A model generated the notes under the pieces. That model made no database searches. It saw nothing but the letters and a program-made list of their open reading frames with translations, and was not told the origin of the DNA. Below, piece after piece: positions 17,015 to 23,559 of a DNA stretch of 64,000 bases. Source of the stretch: Runella limosa DSM 17973 (GTDB lineage: Bacteria; Bacteroidota; Bacteroidia; Cytophagales; Spirosomataceae); contig NZ_AXVJ01000056.1 of the NCBI RefSeq assembly GCF_000482465.1, positions 25,126 to 89,125 of the forward strand, written 5' to 3'. Every line of letters begins with the position of its first letter. Position 1 is the first letter of the stretch. A program made the translations under genes and the position numbers.

Positions 17015-17485
17015 TTAAAACTCAAGAACAGTGATGTTCACGGCAAATGAAGCCACTGAACCGCCTGATTGGTTTTCGACTACAACGCGGATTGTATCGT
17101 CTGCAACAACCTCTTTTGAAACTACGAACAAATTCGAGGGGAAAGTGGCGAAGTTGCTAACGACAATAAGGTTTGCTTTAGACGGGGTTACGTCCGCAAT
17201 GGTAATATCAACAACTGAACTTTGACCATTGTCTAGCGCGTCGGTATTACCTGTTCCTGTATAAACAGAAGCAACAGTTGACGCAATCCAACGTCCATTT
17301 GCCGCCTCAGAAGTCTGGCTAATAACGTAATTGTTGTCAGCCGTGGCTGTGCTACCTTCAATCCAATCGAACGTGCGTTTCAACGATTCAATATACACCG
17401 TATCATTGTTGGTCGGTGCAAGCACTTCATTTGTCAGTGCAAGTGGAGTCGCATACTGCTGCTTCTCGTGTCTGATTACTCCCAT
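17015..17485 (-). CDS. Fibre-like protein (paralogue 1)
   Basis: 156 residues beginning MGVIRHEKQQYATPLALTN. The shared N-terminal domain reads NEVLAPTNNDTVYIESLKR, FDWIEG and GRWIAST; the shared C-terminal sandwich reads NLFVVSKEVVADDTIRVVV. No signal peptide. It is followed by a strong hairpin, which may raise its transcript level relative to downstream genes. A short abundant beta protein of this kind could be a coat or spike subunit; not proven. Confidence 0.78.
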   Translation of the reverse strand: MGVIRHEKQQYATPLALTNEVLAPTNNDTVYIESLKRTFDWIEGSTATADNNYVISQTSEAANGRWIASTVASVYTGTGNTDALDNGQSSVVDITIADVTPSKANLIVVSNFATFPSNLFVVSKEVVADDTIRVVVENQSGGSVASFAVNITVLEF

Positions 17486-17513
17486 TGTTTGATTTGTTAA
17501 AATTTAAAAAGAA

Positions 17514-17969
17514 TTAATTAAGTTTCAATGCTGATATAGTCAATTCGGGCAACTCTAAGGCTTCCCCAGTTTCGTTTACAATAACTATCCGAATCAAATT
17601 CTGCGCTACTGGATTCAGTTGGATTGATACGCCATTATAGCTATCCCAAGGGGGCGCAATCACTCTGATGTCGTAATGTTTGCCAAACACTATGCCCTCT
17701 AAATCAATATCTTCAATAAGCGTTTGCCCATTCTGAAGTATTGGAGGCTTATATTGTACGAGATAAGCGCTCATTGTGGGAAAGACTGGCGAGACTGGAT
17801 AACCCGAAGCACTACTACTGGTAGGCGTGACCGTCAGAACCTCTACGGCATTGGCCGTAATAGAGGGGGAGTTGCGTTGGCGCAAATAACGTAGCAGAAT
17901 CAGTACGATAATTATCACCAAAGCTCCAACCCCACTTGCGGTTATTATCCTTGTCTCTTTTGCTTTCAC
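17514..17969 (-). CDS. N-anchored protein sharing the fibre C-terminal domain
   Basis: 151 residues: span at about 12-28 (GALVIIIVLILLRYL), basic RQRN, linker TPTSSSASGYPVSP, then a beta-sandwich whose end (YNGVSIQLNPVAQNLIRIV) aligns with the C-terminal domain of the two paralogues upstream in coordinate order. It thus looks like a membrane-bound version of that domain, possibly the attachment point for the soluble ones. Confidence 0.72.
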   Translation of the reverse strand: MKAKETRIITASGVGALVIIIVLILLRYLRQRNSPSITANAVEVLTVTPTSSSASGYPVSPVFPTMSAYLVQYKPPILQNGQTLIEDIDLEGIVFGKHYDIRVIAPPWDSYNGVSIQLNPVAQNLIRIVIVNETGEALELPELTISALKLN

Positions 17970-18784
17970 TACGCAAGAATTAAATGGTTGCTGTTAAAAA
18001 CCACCACTTTAGAACGGGTGATTGCTCCACAGGTCAATTCTACTTGATATGTCCCAGGTACCGTAATGCGGCTGTTCACTGGTGCCAACTGATTGTTTGG
18101 CGTAAAGTCAATAGAAGCATACTGAGCGGTATCAAGGGATGCAGGATTACCAAAGTCGTACACAAGATTGCCATTGCTGTCTTTGATACGAACCGTGTAA
18201 TTAAGTGCGCCTGCTGGACGGTTTTGCTCCGTCGGTGTAATTCTCCAACGTTGCGGCGACCAACTCGACTCGGCTACATCAATTGACATCATGTTGTAAG
18301 CGTTTGACGCAGGCACTACAACCGTTGCGGTCGATGATGCCACGGCGTCGCCAACATTGTTATAAGCAACCACTTGGTAATCATAAGTTACTCCTGCACT
18401 TACGGTTGTATCAGTGTAACTTAGGCCACTGGATGCAACCGTGGCGAGTACTGAATACGCATTGCTCCCCGTTCGGCGTAAGATTCGATAGCCTGTCTGA
18501 GCCGTGCCGCCCACGGGTGCAAGCCAACCAATAACGACTTGGTTGTTTGAGAAGTTGGCCGTTACATTGGTCACTGAGTTAGGGGCATTACCTGTACCGT
18601 TCCCCGTTGGCCCCACTGGCGTAGGAGTATAGCTACTTCCTGTTACAGTAGCGATAATCCCTGTGTTCGCCGAAGAACCCGCATTGGGTGCATTTAGAGC
18701 GAAGTATTTGTTTTTCCACAGGTAGTAGAACAAGAAGAACAATGCTCCTACAAAAATCCCTGTTATGAGTCGTGATGTTTTCAT
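17969..18784 (-). CDS. N-anchored fibronectin type III protein
   Basis: 271 residues: span at about 9-26, a Ser/Thr/Gly linker, one clear Fn3 domain (about 68-160: NSVTNVTANFSNNQVVIGW, TGYRILRRTGS, YTDTTVSAGVTYDYQVVAYN), then a second beta-sandwich (about 165-271). Fn3 and Ig domains are frequent on exposed phage proteins and mediate weak carbohydrate contacts. Its stop overlaps the start of the next gene. Confidence 0.8.
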   Translation of the reverse strand: MKTSRLITGIFVGALFFLFYYLWKNKYFALNAPNAGSSANTGIIATVTGSSYTPTPVGPTGNGTGNAPNSVTNVTANFSNNQVVIGWLAPVGGTAQTGYRILRRTGSNAYSVLATVASSGLSYTDTTVSAGVTYDYQVVAYNNVGDAVASSTATVVVPASNAYNMMSIDVAESSWSPQRWRITPTEQNRPAGALNYTVRIKDSNGNLVYDFGNPASLDTAQYASIDFTPNNQLAPVNSRITVPGTYQVELTCGAITRSKVVVFNSNHLILA

Positions 18785-19464
18785 TATGCTAAGGCTTCAA
18801 GTAGTCCGTTTTTACCTCCAATTTTAAGCACATAGGCTTTTGCCTCCGTACTTTTTAAATTCCTAAGAAAAATAGCCGTAGTTGGCCCAAGTGGCGCTTT
18901 GTAGAAATAACCTTGATTGTATTTCACAATTACTTTATCCATTCTTACGAGGCCGCTTACTTCCGTAAACTCGTCGATAAGTTGAGATAGGTATATTGTT
19001 CCTAGTAGGATGTTCAATTCAGGGTTTTTGAGCTGTTCCGTAGATACCAACAAGCCTTCTGCCGACGAGTACCACTTTTGGGCTTTGCCATTTTTGAGCT
19101 TAGGCGCTGCGCCGTCGAGTCGTGTTACTTCCACGCCCAAACGGCGTAAAACGTTGCGCTCCGTACCCGTCAATCGCGTTTTTTTCTCTCGAATCAACAC
19201 GTCTGTGACAGTTGCGGCTTTGATTTGCATTAACCCAACCGCTCCTGATGAATTTACTAACGACGGATTGAGAAACTGGCCGTTTTCAATCAAAATCACC
19301 GACTCAATCACAAATTCTGGCAAATTAGAAAGTGTTGCTGCTTGGGTGATGTAAGCGCCAAAACGGCTTTTTAATTCAGCTCTTTTTTCCGACAAAGCGT
19401 TAATCTCAAGAGGTGAATAATAAGACAAATCGGTGTAGCGACGTTTAATAATTTTCTTTGCCAT
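18784..19464 (-). CDS. SLT-type lytic transglycosylase
   Basis: 226 residues. Family 1 lysozyme-like signatures: SVILIENGQFLNPSLVN with probable catalytic Glu 60, SSGAVGLMQIKAAT (73-86), later KYNQGYFYK. It cleaves MurNAc-GlcNAc with formation of 1,6-anhydroMurNAc. There is no signal peptide or anchor. In membrane-containing phages and tailed phages such enzymes are virion parts that open the wall at entry; two glycan-cutting enzymes in one operon (this and the muramidase at 4431-5060) suggest separate entry and exit roles. Confidence 0.88.
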   Translation of the reverse strand: MAKKIIKRRYTDLSYYSPLEINALSEKRAELKSRFGAYITQAATLSNLPEFVIESVILIENGQFLNPSLVNSSGAVGLMQIKAATVTDVLIREKKTRLTGTERNVLRRLGVEVTRLDGAAPKLKNGKAQKWYSSAEGLLVSTEQLKNPELNILLGTIYLSQLIDEFTEVSGLVRMDKVIVKYNQGYFYKAPLGPTTAIFLRNLKSTEAKAYVLKIGGKNGLLEALA

Positions 19465-19467
19465 TGG

Positions 19468-19584
19468 TCAAACTACTTTAAACGTTCTGGTTGTTTTTTC
19501 AGAGGGTATTCGGTAAGTCTTGTACCACCAAAACCCTGCGGCTGTTACCACTATGGCCACAGCCGCATATATCCACGGTTTCAT
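19468..19584 (-). CDS. 38-residue single-span membrane peptide
   Basis: MKPWIYAAVAIVVTAAGFWW forms the span, followed by a basic tail with KTTRTFKVV. It is 3 nt from the transglycosylase start and 9 nt from the upstream stop, in a gap that would otherwise be empty. In size and charge pattern it resembles minor coat peptides of filamentous phages. It is too short for standard gene calling. Confidence 0.6.
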   Translation of the reverse strand: MKPWIYAAVAIVVTAAGFWWYKTYRIPSEKTTRTFKVV

Positions 19585-19593
19585 CGATCGACT

Positions 19594-20070
19594 TTACACG
19601 CCTTTGTACTGTGCTTTCATTCCACGACGAAGGCTTTCTTTCCAGCTTTTCCCTTTTCTGTGAAAGGCAACGGCGGCTTTGATTCCATTTCGCGTCTTTT
19701 CGGCGGTAAACAATTCCACTTCAATCACTTTGCCTTTTTTGGCCGCAGTAGTTTTTGGGGAAGCTTTTGTTGCCACCTTGGCTTTTGGCTTTGCCTTTGT
19801 GGTCACTTTTGCTTTGGAAACCGCTTTAGCTTTTGTAGGAGCTTTGGCTTTGGGAGCAGCTTTGGCTTTTGTTTTCGCAGTGGCCTTGGTTGCTGTTTTT
19901 GCTTTTGGCTTTGTCTTGGCTGCCGTTTTAGCTTTCGCTGTTGTTTTTTTCGCAGTTACCTTTTTTTTGTCGCTTGCACTTTTGGCACTGGAAACAGCTT
20001 TCTTCGCCGTTTTTTTTGCGGGTTTCGCTTTCGCGGTCGCCGTCTTTTTTTTTGTGGTTGTCTTTTTCAT
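19594..20070 (-). CDS. Histone H1-like Lys/Ala protein
   Basis: 158 residues. Residues 1-115 are almost entirely Lys, Ala, Thr and Pro in short repeats (TAKAK, TKAK, APTKAKAV), like the tails of eukaryotic H1 and bacterial histone-like proteins. The C terminus (about 116-158, VELFTAEKTRNGIKAAVAFH) is a more ordered short domain ending MKAQYKGV. Expected to bind and condense DNA. Placement inside the structural operon, not the replication block, suggests genome condensation in the virion. A second lysine-rich protein lies at 22599-23552. Confidence 0.82.
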   Translation of the reverse strand: MKKTTTKKKTATAKAKPAKKTAKKAVSSAKSASDKKKVTAKKTTAKAKTAAKTKPKAKTATKATAKTKAKAAPKAKAPTKAKAVSKAKVTTKAKPKAKVATKASPKTTAAKKGKVIEVELFTAEKTRNGIKAAVAFHRKGKSWKESLRRGMKAQYKGV

Positions 20071-20079
20071 TGTGCTGCT

Positions 20080-20211
20080 TTAGGTTTGATTTTTGCGGGC
20101 CCAAGAGCGATATAACATTACTCCCACCCAAGCAAGGGTAAGAATACTGCTTCCTATGCTCAGGAGCGAAGCAATACGCGTAAGTCGGAGGTCATTGTTC
20201 GGACTGTCCAT
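20080..20211 (-). CDS. 43-residue single-span membrane peptide
   Basis: Starts MDSPNNDLRLTRIASLLSIG; a span at about 13-35 and basic tail YRSWARKNQT. It fills the gap between the 66-residue gene (1 nt away) and the histone-like gene (9 nt away). Spacing and composition match the other late membrane peptides. Confidence 0.6.
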   Translation of the reverse strand: MDSPNNDLRLTRIASLLSIGSSILTLAWVGVMLYRSWARKNQT

Positions 20212-20212
20212 T

Positions 20213-20413
20213 TTATTTGTTTTTGAAAATCACGTTCAATCCCCAAAGCAATGCACCAACCGTTAGCGCCCCAACTACGAACAATCCCGCCGCTATTTTT
20301 ACAATCGTTTGGTTGTCGAGTGAGATGCTTGTATTTACTTTTACTTCGGGCAAGCCCCCTTTATCTTGGGCTGTTTTTAACACGGATACAATATCCGTCA
20401 GAATCTTCTCCAT
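20213..20413 (-). CDS. 66-residue tail-anchored peptide
   Basis: An amphipathic N-terminal half (MEKILTDIVSVLKTAQDKGG) and a span at about 37-62 ending IFKNK. Member of the late tail-anchored set; 2 nt from its upstream neighbour. No family recognised. Confidence 0.7.
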   Translation of the reverse strand: MEKILTDIVSVLKTAQDKGGLPEVKVNTSISLDNQTIVKIAAGLFVVGALTVGALLWGLNVIFKNK

Positions 20414-20415
20414 GA

Positions 20416-20949
20416 TTATTTTGCTTTTTTGCCTGCGCCGATTTTGCGGAGTTTGGCTAAGAGTTGGTCTTGAAGGTTTGATAGCTCACCAATACCCCAA
20501 TCATTCTCAATCTCGGTGTACAGGTTCTCACCTCCAGCGGGGACGTAACGCGCGTTGTACAGGTTGTTGATAGTGCCTAATTCGTACTCTGACAGGGCTA
20601 ATAGTTTTCGCATAAAAGCCGTTTTGTTACCAACTGCATCATAGACCATCAGTCCAAATGAGTCAAAGTAGAAATTACACTGTTTCACCGCTTCATCGGC
20701 TTGCTCTCGTGTAATGTTGTCTATTTTGTCATCTTTGCTCGGAAGTTTTGATGTATCAACTTCATCGTACTTGGCTTTCTCTCGTTGAGATTGGCCACCT
20801 AGATAATAGACAACGCCCAAGACTAAAAGCACCACAAAAACGACTTGAAAAACCCGATTTCTGATAACATTTGTAAACCCTGTTTTCACCGTTTGCGCAA
20901 ACTCGGAGGTGCCGCGCATTGCTTTTGCCGCTGCTGTAATAGGTACCAT
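20416..20949 (-). CDS. Membrane protein with central anchor
   Basis: 177 residues: basic/helical start (TAAAKAMRGTSEFAQTVKTG), span at about 33-52 (VFQVVFVVLLVLGVVYYLGG), then a soluble helical domain (about 55-177) ending LLAKLRKIGAGKKAK. By the positive-inside rule the C-terminal domain would face outward. Ends 3 nt after the start region of the SH3-like gene. Unknown role. Confidence 0.72.
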   Translation of the reverse strand: MVPITAAAKAMRGTSEFAQTVKTGFTNVIRNRVFQVVFVVLLVLGVVYYLGGQSQREKAKYDEVDTSKLPSKDDKIDNITREQADEAVKQCNFYFDSFGLMVYDAVGNKTAFMRKLLALSEYELGTINNLYNARYVPAGGENLYTEIENDWGIGELSNLQDQLLAKLRKIGAGKKAK

Positions 20950-20951
20950 CG

Positions 20952-21671
20952 TTAATTACGTTTACGGGTTTTACGAAACAGGGTTACAGCCACAATACCT
21001 AGTACCACGATAGCACCTATACGTATGACATTTCGTAAGGTGTCGCTATAACCAGAAGACGGTATCTTGCCCTGATTAGTGTCAGTTGGTGCGGGTTCTT
21101 TTTGGCTTGGGTTTGTTGTGCTTTGGCTCGCTGGTTGAGTTAATGTACAGTAGTAGGTAGCCATGTAACCAATTCGCCCGTCTGCCAATTGTATAGTGTA
21201 CCAAGTATCTCCGTACCCATAGTTGCCTCCTTTACGGGCGACCGCATCCGTTTTGCCAATGTACTGCCCAGCTCGGTAGGTGGTGTAATAGTCACCACTG
21301 GCTTGTGGCTTTTTACGAAGAAAAACCGCACTGCCTTGCTTACACCATACTGACTGCGTCATGTTGGTTGCTTGTGGAACGACTTGCCCTTCGTCATGCC
21401 CCAATGATGGGATTGCAATGTAAAGGTCAGAATAGGTTGTTGTACCTGCGGTGGTTTTAATCACGGCGGGGTATTTTAGTTTTACAAGACCCCAGTAGAT
21501 ACTTCCAACCAACACGACTTTTTGCAAAACTCCTACTTCTGTTCCTACAACGAATGGAACATTGGGCGGTGTAACGGCAGTATTTAAGTGCGCGTATCCT
21601 TTGGTAGTTGCCGTGACTTTAACCAACTTCCCGACATACGAATTAGCGTTATTTGCTGTTAATTGAATCAT
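20952..21671 (-). CDS. Tail-anchored SH3b-domain protein
   Basis: 239 residues. Two SH3-like regions: about 5-85 (YVGKLVKVTATTKG, EVGVLQKVVLVG) and a clear bacterial SH3 at about 110-175 (SAVFLRKKPQASGDYYT, GQYIGKTD, WYTIQLADGRIGYM). A Ser/Thr/Pro linker leads to a span (about 212-232) and tail FRKTRKRN. SH3b domains usually bind peptidoglycan, which fits a virion membrane protein touching the cell wall. It starts 36 nt after the terminator that follows the 207-residue gene. Confidence 0.8.
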   Translation of the reverse strand: MIQLTANNANSYVGKLVKVTATTKGYAHLNTAVTPPNVPFVVGTEVGVLQKVVLVGSIYWGLVKLKYPAVIKTTAGTTTYSDLYIAIPSLGHDEGQVVPQATNMTQSVWCKQGSAVFLRKKPQASGDYYTTYRAGQYIGKTDAVARKGGNYGYGDTWYTIQLADGRIGYMATYYCTLTQPASQSTTNPSQKEPAPTDTNQGKIPSSGYSDTLRNVIRIGAIVVLGIVAVTLFRKTRKRN

Positions 21672-21685
21672 TTTTGTCAGGTTTT

Positions 21686-21721
21686 AAAAAAGCCGCAACA
21701 ATGACTGATTGCGGCTTTTTT
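21686..21721 (-). terminator. Bidirectional terminator after the 207-residue late gene
   Basis: 13-bp stem AAAAAAGCCGCAA (21686-21698) / TTGCGGCTTTTTT (21709-21721), 10-nt loop, T runs on both strands. It makes the gene at 21749-22372 a separately terminated unit with partial read-through into the rest of the late operon. Confidence 0.85.
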
Positions 21722-21748
21722 TAATTTGGTGAAATCTTAGAGCTACGC

Positions 21749-22372
21749 CTACTTTTTGTACTGGCCTTTCGCGTTACGTTTACGACCTTTTTTGAAGGCT
21801 TTGAAAATCAAAATCCCGCCAATGGTCACAACTGTTCCGATACCGAAATAAAGGATTACTTTGTTCCAATCCACAGTCGTTGTCTCAGGGTCAGCCGCTG
21901 TAAGAACCGCAGGTGCAAGCGTTGTGGTTACAGTTTTTGCACGAACAAAACCCGCTTTGGTGTTTGATGTGTACGACTCGTAGTTCATGTCAATGCCTGT
22001 GGCTACTGTAGGTAGCTGGCTATCAACAGGAGTACCCGCCGCCGTCAATTCTGCCGAAGTCATTGCCAATGCAGCAATGCTTTCAATAACATCGTCATTT
22101 ACGCCAGAGATTCCCATTTTGGGTTTTAAATCTCTCAAGAACTCAGCACCTTTGAGGTATTGAGTACTGTCACTTACTGCGGCCCCGTTTACCTTTAATT
22201 TTACAATTGCAATCGCAATTTTTGACGATGACGGATGCTTACGGGCAATCACTTTATATTGCTCATAATCCGCATCATTAGCGTCTTTGAACAAATAACT
22301 AAATAGCGGGTCACCATCCTTGATAACTCCATCTCCGTGGAAACCCGACACTGTGGCTGTATTCGCTGCCAT
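21749..22372 (-). CDS. Tail-anchored late protein, candidate major virion protein
   Basis: 207 residues: soluble N-terminal domain (about 1-165; YLFKDANDADYEQYKVIARK, SSKIAIAIVKLKVNG, FLRDLKPKMGISG), one span (about 172-190, VILYFGIGTVVTIGGILIF), then an extremely basic tail KAFKKGRKRNAKGQYKK. It is the first gene of the late block and is framed by terminators on both sides (22537-22571 and 21686-21721), the expression layout expected for the most abundant structural protein. The basic tail could face the genome, as in filamentous coat proteins. No sequence family recognised. Confidence 0.78.
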   Translation of the reverse strand: MAANTATVSGFHGDGVIKDGDPLFSYLFKDANDADYEQYKVIARKHPSSSKIAIAIVKLKVNGAAVSDSTQYLKGAEFLRDLKPKMGISGVNDDVIESIAALAMTSAELTAAGTPVDSQLPTVATGIDMNYESYTSNTKAGFVRAKTVTTTLAPAVLTAADPETTTVDWNKVILYFGIGTVVTIGGILIFKAFKKGRKRNAKGQYKK

Positions 22373-22598
22373 TGGGAATGTGGTTTAAGTTTAAAAAATG
22401 TTAGTTTTCTGCTGTTGCTTCGCTCAAAGTTGGAGCGCTTTCAAAACATACTTTCGCCACATTGCACCACTAGGCACTATCTTACGTAACATACCGCCAC
22501 TTCGCATTACAAAACGTTTGTTGATAATTCCCAAGCACAAAAAAGGCGTAAAGCAACCGCTTTACGCCTTTCCATTAAACCCTCTAACCTATTAACAA
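22373..22598. other. 226-bp promoter/terminator gap before the late block
   Basis: It holds the terminator at 22537-22571 and then about 160 bp that should carry the late promoter. A possible -7 box TATGTTTT (one mismatch, minus strand) lies near 22448-22455 without a convincing -33 box, so a phage-coded activator may be needed. A short CGCTC/GAGCG hairpin lies in the leader near 22420-22440. No gene seen. Confidence 0.5.
22537..22571 (-). terminator. Terminator of the helicase operon
   Basis: Perfect 13-bp stem AAAGGCGTAAAGC (22542-22554) / GCTTTACGCCTTT (22559-22571), loop of 4, T run on the minus strand (complement of about 22537-22543). It ends the middle operon after the lysine-rich 317-residue gene. 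Confidence 0.88.
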
Positions 22599-23552
22599 TT
22601 ATTTTTGCACCTTAATTGTATTTTTTCTCAGACCCGATAACCCAACGGCATCTGCTAACAGGCTGTCACCTGCTTTTGCCTTTTTGATTTTTAACAAGAT
22701 GGCTTTCAGCTCATCCGCATAGGGGTCTGATTCCTTTCCGCTTTTCAGCGCTTTTTCGGCGTCTTTGGTAAAGTCGGCTAGTTGCTTTTCTTTTACGGCT
22801 TTGCCTCCCCAACCGATAAAACGTTTAACCAACGCCACCGATTCAAACGGCTTTTGACTACCAACAAACTCTTTGGCCTCTTTTAGCCATTTCTCGCCCA
22901 ATACCAACGAGGTTGTTTCTCGGGTCAGATAGGCATAGTACGACTTTTGAATTGCCTGTATCAGCGCGGCTTGCTCAGACGTTTTTCGTATTTTTCGCTC
23001 CGTTATATCCTTCTGGAGCGATTTATAGGCCGTCATGGCTAGTTGCAAGGTTTCTTTAGAACGAATGGCTAAAAAACGGCTGATTTGTTTGTGTTCGGGC
23101 GTTTCTATGTGGGTACGAACAACATTTTTATCAAGCTCGACTTTTTTGGTTTTAGTTTCGGGATTAGCCTTAGTTTTGCGTGGCGTCGCCTTGGCCTTTT
23201 TTTCTTGTTTGGGCTTTTCTTCTTTCTTCTTTAAGACTCTCGGTTTCACTTTCCTAGTTTTTGCTTTTGAGAGTTTTAAATCTTTTTTCCCCAATTTTTT
23301 CGCCACTTTGGTCGATTTTTTAGCCTTGGTTGTTAGCGTGGCTTTAAGCTTGGCGTTGAATCGTTCCATCACTTTGTTGAACTCGCTGGCCTCAATGATT
23401 TCTTCATCGAAGTCGGTGAAGCCCTCAGTTGCCTCGGAAATACCTTCATAGTATTGACGTGCAACATTGTCGGCTTTGATTAGGCTTTGGATAGCCGATG
23501 GGTTTTCTTTTTGATAACCCCGAAACTCTTTGATAATTTGTGCGGTATTCAT
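22599..23552 (-). CDS. Lysine-rich DNA-binding-like protein
   Basis: 317 residues. A helical N terminus (1-70) is followed by a long Lys/Thr/Pro-rich tract (about 72-140, KKLGKKDLKLSKAKTRKVK) and a helical C-terminal half (about 150-317). It resembles the basic linkers of polyvalent phage proteins that are co-injected with DNA. Last gene of the middle operon, directly after the SNF2 helicase. May bind or condense DNA, or serve as a scaffold; no family recognised. Confidence 0.72.
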   Translation of the reverse strand: MNTAQIIKEFRGYQKENPSAIQSLIKADNVARQYYEGISEATEGFTDFDEEIIEASEFNKVMERFNAKLKATLTTKAKKSTKVAKKLGKKDLKLSKAKTRKVKPRVLKKKEEKPKQEKKAKATPRKTKANPETKTKKVELDKNVVRTHIETPEHKQISRFLAIRSKETLQLAMTAYKSLQKDITERKIRKTSEQAALIQAIQKSYYAYLTRETTSLVLGEKWLKEAKEFVGSQKPFESVALVKRFIGWGGKAVKEKQLADFTKDAEKALKSGKESDPYADELKAILLKIKKAKAGDSLLADAVGLSGLRKNTIKVQK

Positions 23553-23559
23553 GGCTTGG

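Noticed and set aside
19660..20141. Rightward Phe/Cys/Leu-rich frames opposite the histone-like gene
   Set aside because: They are mirror images of Lys/Ala repeats on the other strand.
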